Assembly (NCBI RefSeq): GCF_003352165.1
Contig: NZ_CP029176.1
Coordinates: 2,859,501 to 2,923,500, forward strand
Reading direction: 5' to 3'
Source: Acidibrevibacterium fodinaquatile
GTDB lineage: Bacteria > Pseudomonadota > Alphaproteobacteria > Acetobacterales > Acetobacteraceae
DNA length: 64,000 nt
Part shown: piece by piece, positions 56,543 through 64,000 of the stretch
How positions within the stretch are numbered: position 1 is the stretch's first letter
How the letters are laid out: each line of letters starts with the position of its first letter
Position numbers and translations under genes: made by a program
The notes under the pieces: generated by a model
Databases searched by the model: none
What the model was told of the DNA's origin: nothing
The model's input: only the letters and a program-made list of their open reading frames with translations

Positions 56543-57097
56543 GTGGACGACTTCGATAAGAGTTTTGGCGAGCGGCGTCGGCCGGCGCGGGCCGCGTTCG
56601 CGGCCGCTGCCGGCCTGTGGGGCGCGCCGCCTCCCGAGCGGACGAAATCAGATGGCGCGTCGTCCGATTTCGCGATGCCACCCGATCACGGCACGTCAGT
56701 GGATTACGCGGCGCTCGCGGAATTTCGTTTTCTGCTGCATGGTTTCGTCGAATTCAGCGAGGTCGCGGCGCGCGCGGCAGGGCTCACCCCGCGCCAGCAT
56801 CAGGCGCTGTTGCAGATCAAGGGATTTCCCGAGGGTCAGGCGATGGCCGTCGGCGCCCTCGCGGCGCGGCTGCATGTCCGCCACCATAGCGCGGTCGAAC
56901 TCGTCGATCGGCTGGAGCAGGCGGGATTGATCACCCGTTTCGCCGATCGGGCGGACCGGCGGCGTGTTCTGATCCGGTTGACGGGCAAGGCCGAGGCGCT
57001 GCTCGCCGGCCTCGCCCGCACCCATCAGCAGGAATTGCAGCGGCTGGGCCCGTCGCTCTCCGGCCTTTTGGAGAAATTCTCGCCACCCACCGCGTGA
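56543..57097 (+). CDS. MarR family transcriptional regulator
   Basis: A 184-aa winged-helix regulator. AGLTPRQHQALLQIKG, GALAARLHVRHHSAVELVDRL and GLITRFADRADRRRVLIRLT are typical. The GTG at 56543 has GGAGG nine bases upstream and is chosen; an ATG at 56675 would trim a disordered N-terminus of 44 residues. It is divergent from the GlcG-like gene and convergent with the channel gene. Its target is unknown. Confidence 0.85.
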   Translation: MDDFDKSFGERRRPARAAFAAAAGLWGAPPPERTKSDGASSDFAMPPDHGTSVDYAALAEFRFLLHGFVEFSEVAARAAGLTPRQHQALLQIKGFPEGQAMAVGALAARLHVRHHSAVELVDRLEQAGLITRFADRADRRRVLIRLTGKAEALLAGLARTHQQELQRLGPSLSGLLEKFSPPTA

Positions 57098-57104
57098 GCC
57101 TCTC

Positions 57105-58022
57105 TCAGCTTGCCGCCGCCGTGACGGCGCGCGTGGCATGAAAGCGGCGATAATCGACATGCACCTCGCCGGCCTCGTGCCAGCTCAAAATATCCTCGAA
57201 CTGATGGCCGGAGAGGACGTCCGCGCCGTGATAGACATGGCGCGCATGCACCGTCGTCGAGGTGGTGGCGTCAAGACCCGTCACGACGGCGAGGATGATG
57301 ATGTCATCGTCCCGCCAGGCGGCCTCGGTCAAACCAGCGCAGGGGCTTTCCGGGCCGATCGGGTGCATCACCGTCCAACTGAGCGCGAATTGCGGATTGG
57401 TGTGACGCTGCAAGGTGAGATCGAACAGCCGGCGGAACCGCGTCCCTTCCCGCGTCGTCACGGTCCGCGCGAGCGTCAGATTGACATGCGCCTCGACGAT
57501 CTGGTTCGCGCGGATATTGGCGATCCGGAACATCAAGGTCGGGACGCCATCGACTGGGGTGATCACCAGGTTGCGGCTGAAGAGGACTCGCGCCGTGGGG
57601 AGGGTGAACTTGGCGATGATGAGCCCGGTCGCGAGCGGGACGAACAGAATGCCGAGCAAGGCCTCAAAGGTGACGAGCCAATGAGCATAGAGCGTCGCCG
57701 GATGCATCACGCCATAGCCGATCGTCGCCATCGTCTCGACCGAAAAGAAGAAATCATCGAGCGCCGATCCGGGCCTGGCCCCGGCGACGCTTCCCGGCTG
57801 CAGCGCGTAAAGCAGCGCGAAGATCAGATTGAGCGCGAGATAGAGCGAAATCACGATGCCAAAGAACGCGCCCCACGAGCGGGTGAGCAGAGAATGATAG
57901 ACATCGCGCCAGGACTCGCGCGGCACGCCGATGCGGCGAACGATGGGCCCGCCGTTGCGCCCGCGCCGGCGCGCCCGGCCCGGCCTTCCCGCCGCGCTAT
58001 CGGCCATGCGCCGCGTCATCAT
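57105..58022 (-). CDS. Inward-rectifier-type potassium channel (KirBac-like)
   Basis: A 305-aa ion channel. Two transmembrane helices (about residues 51-74 and 112-138) flank a pore loop with the selectivity filter TIGYG at residues 100-104. The cytoplasmic immunoglobulin-like Kir domain follows from about residue 150 ([28 protein letters not shown]). The arginine-rich N-terminus is cytoplasmic. The ATG at 58022 overlaps the acyl-CoA synthetase gene by 26 bases; an ATG at 58007 is equally possible. Confidence 0.93.
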   Translation of the reverse strand: MMTRRMADSAAGRPGRARRRGRNGGPIVRRIGVPRESWRDVYHSLLTRSWGAFFGIVISLYLALNLIFALLYALQPGSVAGARPGSALDDFFFSVETMATIGYGVMHPATLYAHWLVTFEALLGILFVPLATGLIIAKFTLPTARVLFSRNLVITPVDGVPTLMFRIANIRANQIVEAHVNLTLARTVTTREGTRFRRLFDLTLQRHTNPQFALSWTVMHPIGPESPCAGLTEAAWRDDDIIILAVVTGLDATTSTTVHARHVYHGADVLSGHQFEDILSWHEAGEVHVDYRRFHATRAVTAAAS

Positions 58023-59733
58023 CGTGACTGGCGAGGCCGAGGTCGGCGATCATTCTCTCACGGATGATGAATTTCTGGATTTTTCCCGTCACCGTCATCG
58101 GGAAGTCGTCGACGAAGCGGATATAGCGGGGAATTTTCTGGTGCGCGATCTGGCCGCGACAGAATTCCCGGATTTCCTCCTCGGTCGCGCTTTCGCCGTC
58201 GTTAAGGCGGATCCAGGCGCAGAGTTCCTCGCCGTATTTGGGATCGGGAAGCCCGACCACCTGCGCTGATTGCACTTTCGGATGGCGATAAAGAAATTCC
58301 TCGATCTCGCGCGGATAAATGTTTTCGCCACCACGGATAACGAGATCCTTGATCCGCCCGACAATGGCGCCATAGCCGTCCGCGTCGATGGTGGCGAGAT
58401 CGCCCGTGTGCATCCAGCCGGCGGCATCGATCGCTTCGGCGGTTTTTTCGGCATCGTTCCAATAGCCGAGCATCACCGAATAGCCCCGCGTGCAGAGTTC
58501 GCCCGGGGTGCCGCGCGGCACGATGCGCCCTTCGCCATCGATGATCTTTACCTCGAGATGCGGCTGAATGCGCCCGACCGTCGCCACCCGTTTTTCGACA
58601 GGGTCATCGGTCGCGCTCTGGAAGCTGACGGGGCTGGTTTCGGTCATGCCATAGGCGATGGTGATCTCGCGCATGTTCATCCGCTCCATCACCCGCCGCA
58701 TCACCGCGATCGGACAGGGCGAGCCGGCCATGATGCCGGTGCGGAGAGAGGAGAGATCGAAGCGCGCGAAATCGGGATGATCGAGTTCGGCGATGAACAT
58801 CGTCGGCACGCCATAGAGCGCCGTGCAGCGCTCGGCGGCGACGGTTTCGAGCACCGCCAGCGGATCGAAACCGGCGCTCGGGTAAACCACCGTCGCGCAA
58901 TGGGTAAGGCAAGCGAGATTGGCCATCACCATGCCGAAACAATGATAGAGCGGCACCGGCGCGCAAACGCGATCGTCGGGGCCGAGACGGATCGCTTCGC
59001 CCACGAAAAAGCCATTATTGAGGATGTTATGGTGGGTGAGCGTCGCCCCTTTGGGGAATCCGGTGGTGCCGGAGGTGAACTGAATATTGATCGGGTCGTC
59101 GAACTGCAGTGTGGGCGCGACCGCGGCCAGCGCCGCTTCCGACTCCGCCGTTGCCGCGCGTGCGATCGCGGCAAAGGGAAGAAAGCCCGAAACCTCGTCG
59201 TCGCCGATCAGAATGGCGCGCTTGAGATGGGGGAGACGCGCGCTCTCGACCCGGCCCTCGGGGTCGGTGAGATTTGGCACCAGGCCCCGCAACATCGCTT
59301 CGTAATCGGAGGTCTTGAAGGTCCGCGCGAGCACGATCGCGGCGCAGCCAGAGAGGTTGAGGGCGTATTCCAGTTCGCTCACCCGATAAGCGGGATTGAG
59401 GGTGACGAGAATGATGCCGGCGCGCGCCGCGGCATATTGGGTGAGCAGCCACTCCGCGTTGTTCGGCGACCAGATGCCGATGCGATCGCCGCGTGAGAGG
59501 CCGAGCGCAAGCAAGCCGGCGGCGACACGGCTGACCTCGGCGTCGAGCTCGGCGTAGGTGAGGCGAATATTCTGATGGCGGCTGATCAAGGCGAGCCGCG
59601 CTCCCGCGCTTGCCGCCGCGCGGTGAAGAGCGGCGCCGATCGTCTCGCCGAGCAGCGGGGTTGGACTGACGCCATGGACATAGCTCATTTTGGGGTCGTG
59701 CGGCGTGATAGGCTCGATGTGGTCGGTCGGCAT
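57997..59733 (-). CDS. AMP-binding acyl-CoA synthetase (FadD-like)
   Basis: A 578-aa ATP-dependent acid:CoA ligase. The P-loop is [18 protein letters not shown] from residue 219; the adenylation motif YGMTETSP lies near residue 345; [16 protein letters not shown] and [15 protein letters not shown] follow; the catalytic lysine is in [10 protein letters not shown] near the C-terminus. Substrate is probably a medium- or long-chain fatty acid, but an aromatic acid cannot be excluded. It is transcribed with the channel gene and divergent from the GGDEF/EAL gene. Confidence 0.92.
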   Translation of the reverse strand: MPTDHIEPITPHDPKMSYVHGVSPTPLLGETIGAALHRAAASAGARLALISRHQNIRLTYAELDAEVSRVAAGLLALGLSRGDRIGIWSPNNAEWLLTQYAAARAGIILVTLNPAYRVSELEYALNLSGCAAIVLARTFKTSDYEAMLRGLVPNLTDPEGRVESARLPHLKRAILIGDDEVSGFLPFAAIARAATAESEAALAAVAPTLQFDDPINIQFTSGTTGFPKGATLTHHNILNNGFFVGEAIRLGPDDRVCAPVPLYHCFGMVMANLACLTHCATVVYPSAGFDPLAVLETVAAERCTALYGVPTMFIAELDHPDFARFDLSSLRTGIMAGSPCPIAVMRRVMERMNMREITIAYGMTETSPVSFQSATDDPVEKRVATVGRIQPHLEVKIIDGEGRIVPRGTPGELCTRGYSVMLGYWNDAEKTAEAIDAAGWMHTGDLATIDADGYGAIVGRIKDLVIRGGENIYPREIEEFLYRHPKVQSAQVVGLPDPKYGEELCAWIRLNDGESATEEEIREFCRGQIAHQKIPRYIRFVDDFPMTVTGKIQKFIIRERMIADLGLASHDDDAAHGR

Positions 59734-59954
59734 GACGTGCCCCCTGAACGTGGCTTGTTTTGATGATCATAGGATGTTCGTCAAAGCGGGGCAAAGCCTC
59801 GGCGCAGCTGGCGATGGCATCTTTTTAAGAAAATAGCATAAAATGATACGGACGCCGTGGGATCGCCAGCGCGGCGACGCATCATTAACGAAGCCTATAC
59901 CGAAAACTGTCATCGTCAGGTATCAAAGGCTATAAAACATTCTTTCGGCCATCC

Positions 59955-62900
59955 ATGTCCGCGACCAGCCTCGACGAATCGAGCGCACTCGACTTGCTCC
60001 GGGTTCAAACCGCGATCCTCGGGGATCTGGCGGCTGGGTTTTCGGCTGATTTTCTCGCCGTCCGGGTCTGCCATCTTGCGGAACACTATGTCCCGGGACG
60101 GATCGCGAGCATCATGGCGATGCGCGAGGACGGCCGGCTCGGCATTTTCGCCGCCCCGAGTGCCCCGCCCGGCATGATCGCCGCGCTTGATGGCCTGGCC
60201 CCCGGGGGTCGTGCCGGCTCTTGCGGGGTGGCCGCTTTCCACAACCGCCCGACCTATGTCGACGATGCCCAAAACGATCCCCGCTGGGCCGATCTCGCCG
60301 CTGTGGCGCGAGATTTCGACATCCGCTCGTGCTGGAGCTATCCGATCCGGCAGGGGGATCGTTTGATCGGCACCTTCGCGCTGACCGGCGGCGAAGGCGG
60401 CCTGCCCGATGCCCGCGCGCAGGTTTGGCTCGAAAACATCGCGGCCATCGCTGGCAACATCCTGCAGGCCGCGCGTCAGCAAACCCTGCAGCGACGCCAG
60501 AATCGGCGCTTGCAACGTCTGGCGCAGTTTCACGCCATGCTCGCCGAGGTCAACCAGATCGCCGCGAGCCGGCCAGATCAAGCGACCTTTTATGCCGAAA
60601 TCTGTCGCGTTGCCACGAGCGGCGGCGAAATGCCGCTCGCTTGGATCGGTGTGCCGGACGAGACCTCCCGCTTTCAGATTATCGCCGCGAGCGGCGCGGT
60701 CGGGTATCTCGACGAGATCGTCATCTCGAGCGACCCCGACCGGCCGGAAGGGCAAGGACCGGCCGGCACGGCCTGGCGCAGCGGGGCGCCGGTGGCGATC
60801 CAGAGCTTTGCCGTTGACGAACGCTACCAGCCCTGGCGCGCGCGCGCCCGCGTCTTCAAATTGGGGGCGGCGACGGCGCTGCCCCTCAAGGTCAAGGGGC
60901 AGCCACGGGCGTTGCTTTCGCTCTATGCCCGGGAAGACGATGTGCTCGACGAGGAATTCGCCTCTCTGCTCGGCGAACTCGCGTTCGATATCGGCCTCGC
61001 GCTCGAGGCGATCGAGCAGCAGCAAAGCGTCGAGCGCTTGCACGGCCTCTATAACGCCCTCCTCGCCGCCACCGACTCCCTACTCCTGCAACGCGATGAG
61101 CAGGCGGTCATGAGGCGGACCTGCGAGCATCTCGCGACCTGTGGCCTGTTTGATGCGGTATGGATCGCGGGCATTGATCAGGATGGTTGGGTCCGGATGC
61201 GGGTCGGCCATGGGCACGGTGTGCATGTGCTCGACGGTATGGCGGTGCGTCTCGAGCAGGAAAACGCGCCGCTGACGGTGCGCGCTTTACGATCGGGGCG
61301 GGTGCATCAGTGCAATAATTATTTCGTCGACCCTTCGTTTGCGCCCTGGCATCGCTTTCTCGAACAGCGCAACTGGATTTCTGGCGCGGCGGCGCCGATT
61401 TTTCGTGGCGGCGCGGTGTATTCGGCCTTGGTGTTCAGCTCTCGCCTTCCCAATTGTTTCGATCAGGAGGTGCTCGATCTCATCGCCAAGGTGGCGCAAC
61501 TCATTGGACATGGCTTGGACGAGATCGATCTCAAAGCCCGGCTCGAGTATGAGCGGCAACAGCAATTCCATCTCGCCCGCCACGACAGACTGACCGGCCT
61601 TCCCAATCGTCTGCAATTTGAGGAGCATGTCCAGCGCGCGATTGCGCGCGCGCGGCGTCAGCGCGGCTTTCTTGCCATCGGCCTCCTCGATCTCGATGAT
61701 TTCAAGCCGATCAATGATGTCTGGGGCCATGCCAGCGGGGACTTGCTGTTGCGCGAGCTTGCGGCGCGTTTGCGCGCCTTGCTGCGCGAGAGCGATCTTC
61801 TCGCGCGCTTTGGCGGCGATGAATTCGTTCTTGCCATCGAGGGGCTAAACGAGATCAGCACGCTTCCCGTCCTGCTCAACCGGTTGCAATCTTCGGTCGA
61901 AAAACCCTTCGATCTCGGTGACGGGCTCAGCGTTTCCACGGCTTTCAGCCTCGGCATCGCGCTCTTTCCCGATGACGGCGACAATCCCGATCTCTTGCTC
62001 CGCCGCGCCGACGCGGCCCTTTATGTCGCCAAGGCGAACAAGGCGCGGCGGTCGCAATGGTGGCACCGCTGGAGCGCCGAAACCCTCGCGGAAAAGGAAT
62101 TCCGGCTGACGCTGCCCGACCCTTACGGTCCCGAGGCGGCGCGCGTTCTCTCATCCTTGCCGCAGATCAAGGCCCTGCTGACCGAGGAGTTCGTCACCGA
62201 TTTCTATCACCATTTGGTGACATATCCGAAGGGCGAGACGCTTCTTGAGCATGTCAGCGAGCCGGAATTCGCGCATCTCAAAAATAAACAATTACAGTCG
62301 CTCGATGGTTTGTTCGAGCCGAAGATCAGCCGTGAGGGTATTTTCGAAAAGGCGCAATATCTCGGGCGCGTCTATGCCCTGACGAATGTCGAAAGCGCCG
62401 TGATCGCTCAAGGCGTCGGCATTTTTCAGACCTTGCTCGGCCAGAAACTGCTGCTCCAACCCCTGCGCGCGGAAGAGCGGCAGGCGCTGTTGCAGATCGT
62501 CGGGGCACGGCTCCAAGATATGATGGCGGCACAAATCGCCGCCCATGAGCGAACCGTCGCGACCTATTTCTCTTTCCTGCTGCGCTCTCCCGAGCGTGAC
62601 GGCGGCCTTTGGGACAGCCGGCTTTGGATCGATGTCGCGCAGGCGCATTTGGAGGCGCTATCGGGTCTGCCCGGCATCATCGGCGCGGAATTGCTGCGCC
62701 CTGACAGCAACGGCGTGTTCGAGATCGAGGTCAGCGGCGGCGCCGCGAAACATGGCATCCGGCCGATCTGGCGAGAGGATGGCCAATCGCCGCATCTCGA
62801 TGACAGCGACCCGCGTGGCCGCGGCCTGTTGGCGGCGGCCTGGCGTAGCCAGGAGATGCAAATTTGCCCCAATTATGCGACCGATCCAAGGGTTTTGCCC

Positions 62901-64000
62901 TGGCGCGAGGCGATGGCCGCGGTCGGCATCTGCAGCGCCGCGGTTTTGCCGGTCGAGGACATGCGCGGCCGGCCGGTCTTCGTGCTGGCATTGCTCGGCG
63001 CCTATCCCAGGCAATTCTCCTCAGTCTGGATGCGGCAATTCTGCACCGGGATCATGCAACGTCTCAGCCTGTTGTGGCAGCAGAGCGAAGCCGCGTCACG
63101 CGAGGTCGTTCCCGAAATGATCGCCGAGCGGTGGCGCGCGCGCCTATTTTCCGGCGGGTTGCAGATGCACTACCAGCCCCTGATCGACTTCCCGACCGGC
63201 AGACCCTATCAGGTCGAGGCGTTGGCGCGTCTTGTGCTCGAGGATGGCGACGTTTTGCTGCCGGGGCAATTTCTGTCGGCGCTCGGCGAAAGCGATCTCG
63301 ATCTCTTGTTTCGCCTCGGTCTCTCCCAAGCGCTGCAGCGACTGCGCGAGTGGGATGCGGCGGGATTGTCGCTCAGTGTCTCGATCAACCTGCCGCCGGC
63401 GACATTGCTGCGCCGCGAGTGCGCGCTTTGGGTGCGCGAGGCGCTGGCCGAGACCGGGATCGCCGCGCACCGGCTCTGTCTTGAAATTCTCGAAACCGGG
63501 CGCCTCGATCGCGACGAGGCGCAACGCGAAGCGACCTTGCAGCAGATCGCCGCACTCGGGGTCCGTTTCGCGATGGACGATCTCGGGTCGGGGTTCAGCT
63601 CGCTCCAGCGTCTGCGCATGCTGCCATTTCATGCCGTGAAAATCGACCAAAGTCTGGTGCGCAACGCCCGCCGTGATCCGATCCGGGTGCTCGGCTTCAT
63701 CGGCGCGCTGGTGCAACTCGGGCGGGATCTCGAACTCGATGTGGTGCTCGAGGGATTGGAGAGCGAGGCATTGGTCGAAGCGGCGGCGATCCTGCGCGCC
63801 AAGGCGGGGCAGGGCTTCGCGTTCGCGAAACCGATGCCGGCGTCAATGGTGGTGGAATGGGCGAGACACTTTACCCTCAACATCGATCGCTATGCCCCGC
63901 GCACGGCGCTCGGGGCGCTCGCCGCGCAATGGCGGTTCGCGCATAGCGGCGGTCGCACCGTCATGTCCGCCGATCGCTGCGCGGTCGGCCGCTTCATCGC
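59955..64000 (+). CDS. Multidomain c-di-GMP protein: GAF-GAF-GAF-GGDEF-globin-like-GAF-EAL (partial, runs off window)
   Basis: At least 1348 codons are open from the ATG at 59955. Three GAF-like domains cover about residues 15-530. The diguanylate cyclase domain has RFGGDEF (618-624) with an upstream I-site RESD (611-614). Residues about 743-870 resemble the sensor-globin fold of DosC-type proteins (FYHHLVTYP, LKNKQLQSLDGLF, YLGRVYAL), but Tyr807 stands where the heme-ligating His is expected. A further GAF-like part precedes an EAL domain with VEALARL (1087-1093), LEILETG, DDLGSGFSSL and EGLES, so it may be active. The last residues are cut. Cytoplasmic; no membrane segment seen. Confidence 0.9.
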   Translation, partial: MSATSLDESSALDLLRVQTAILGDLAAGFSADFLAVRVCHLAEHYVPGRIASIMAMREDGRLGIFAAPSAPPGMIAALDGLAPGGRAGSCGVAAFHNRPTYVDDAQNDPRWADLAAVARDFDIRSCWSYPIRQGDRLIGTFALTGGEGGLPDARAQVWLENIAAIAGNILQAARQQTLQRRQNRRLQRLAQFHAMLAEVNQIAASRPDQATFYAEICRVATSGGEMPLAWIGVPDETSRFQIIAASGAVGYLDEIVISSDPDRPEGQGPAGTAWRSGAPVAIQSFAVDERYQPWRARARVFKLGAATALPLKVKGQPRALLSLYAREDDVLDEEFASLLGELAFDIGLALEAIEQQQSVERLHGLYNALLAATDSLLLQRDEQAVMRRTCEHLATCGLFDAVWIAGIDQDGWVRMRVGHGHGVHVLDGMAVRLEQENAPLTVRALRSGRVHQCNNYFVDPSFAPWHRFLEQRNWISGAAAPIFRGGAVYSALVFSSRLPNCFDQEVLDLIAKVAQLIGHGLDEIDLKARLEYERQQQFHLARHDRLTGLPNRLQFEEHVQRAIARARRQRGFLAIGLLDLDDFKPINDVWGHASGDLLLRELAARLRALLRESDLLARFGGDEFVLAIEGLNEISTLPVLLNRLQSSVEKPFDLGDGLSVSTAFSLGIALFPDDGDNPDLLLRRADAALYVAKANKARRSQWWHRWSAETLAEKEFRLTLPDPYGPEAARVLSSLPQIKALLTEEFVTDFYHHLVTYPKGETLLEHVSEPEFAHLKNKQLQSLDGLFEPKISREGIFEKAQYLGRVYALTNVESAVIAQGVGIFQTLLGQKLLLQPLRAEERQALLQIVGARLQDMMAAQIAAHERTVATYFSFLLRSPERDGGLWDSRLWIDVAQAHLEALSGLPGIIGAELLRPDSNGVFEIEVSGGAAKHGIRPIWREDGQSPHLDDSDPRGRGLLAAAWRSQEMQICPNYATDPRVLPWREAMAAVGICSAAVLPVEDMRGRPVFVLALLGAYPRQFSSVWMRQFCTGIMQRLSLLWQQSEAASREVVPEMIAERWRARLFSGGLQMHYQPLIDFPTGRPYQVEALARLVLEDGDVLLPGQFLSALGESDLDLLFRLGLSQALQRLREWDAAGLSLSVSINLPPATLLRRECALWVREALAETGIAAHRLCLEILETGRLDRDEAQREATLQQIAALGVRFAMDDLGSGFSSLQRLRMLPFHAVKIDQSLVRNARRDPIRVLGFIGALVQLGRDLELDVVLEGLESEALVEAAAILRAKAGQGFAFAKPMPASMVVEWARHFTLNIDRYAPRTALGALAAQWRFAHSGGRTVMSADRCAVGRFI

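Overview
The window is GC-rich, tightly packed bacterial chromosome with long operons and many 4-base ATGA/GTGA gene overlaps. Gene content (leuC-leuD-leuB next to rplS-trmD-rimM-rpsP-ffh, many ABC importers, EryD/SorC-type polyol control, a KirBac-like channel, a GGDEF/EAL sensor) fits an alphaproteobacterium, perhaps an Acetobacterales/Rhodospirillales relative. That placement is inference from layout and codon bias, not from a marker comparison. I see no rRNA, tRNA, CRISPR array or intact insertion sequence.

Region 1-13408: an oligopeptide/nickel-type ABC importer (two ATPases, two permeases, Tat-type binding protein) is followed by two paralogous phytoene-dehydrogenase-like flavoproteins on either side of a PF04199 cyclase/hydrolase, a MarR regulator, a decayed small gene, and a two-gene indolepyruvate-ferredoxin-oxidoreductase-like enzyme. 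Region 13437-17388: a RidA protein, a second MarR regulator, an SDR and a fused salicylyl/anthraniloyl-CoA-type monooxygenase-reductase form a leftward operon. A perfect 11+8+11 inverted repeat lies in front of it. Together the two regions look like catabolism of an aromatic compound, possibly indole- or anthranilate-derived. The substrate is not proven by the sequence.

Region 17514-27669: a sulfotransferase, a SAM methyltransferase, a class II aldolase, an iron-containing alcohol dehydrogenase, a five-gene branched-chain-type (Liv/urea-like) ABC importer, two small membrane proteins and a 3-methyladenine DNA glycosylase. Region 27715-35616 (leftward): an SDR, ffh, rpsP, rimM, trmD, rplS, leuC, leuD and leuB. 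Three copies of one AT-rich hairpin repeat lie at 28848, 34591 and 39419.

Region 35823-42019: a secreted or outer-membrane protein with a carboxypeptidase-regulatory-like domain, preceded by a ~0.7 kb non-coding stretch holding two tiny ORFs and palindromes. Then come a DUF1348 protein, an SDR, an MFS transporter and a soluble chemoreceptor. Region 42093-55592 is a 12-gene leftward polyol operon: ABC importer with two unequal ATPases, two FGGY kinases (one erythritol-kinase-like), a GlpD-type dehydrogenase, two class II aldolases, a 2-hydroxyacid dehydrogenase and a SorC-family regulator with tandem palindromes in front of it. The expected flow is import, phosphorylation, oxidation to a ketose phosphate and aldol cleavage.

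Region 55811-64000: a GlcG/HbpS-type secreted protein, a third MarR regulator, a KirBac-like potassium channel overlapping an acyl-CoA synthetase gene, and a very large GAF-GGDEF-globin-like-GAF-EAL protein cut by the window edge.
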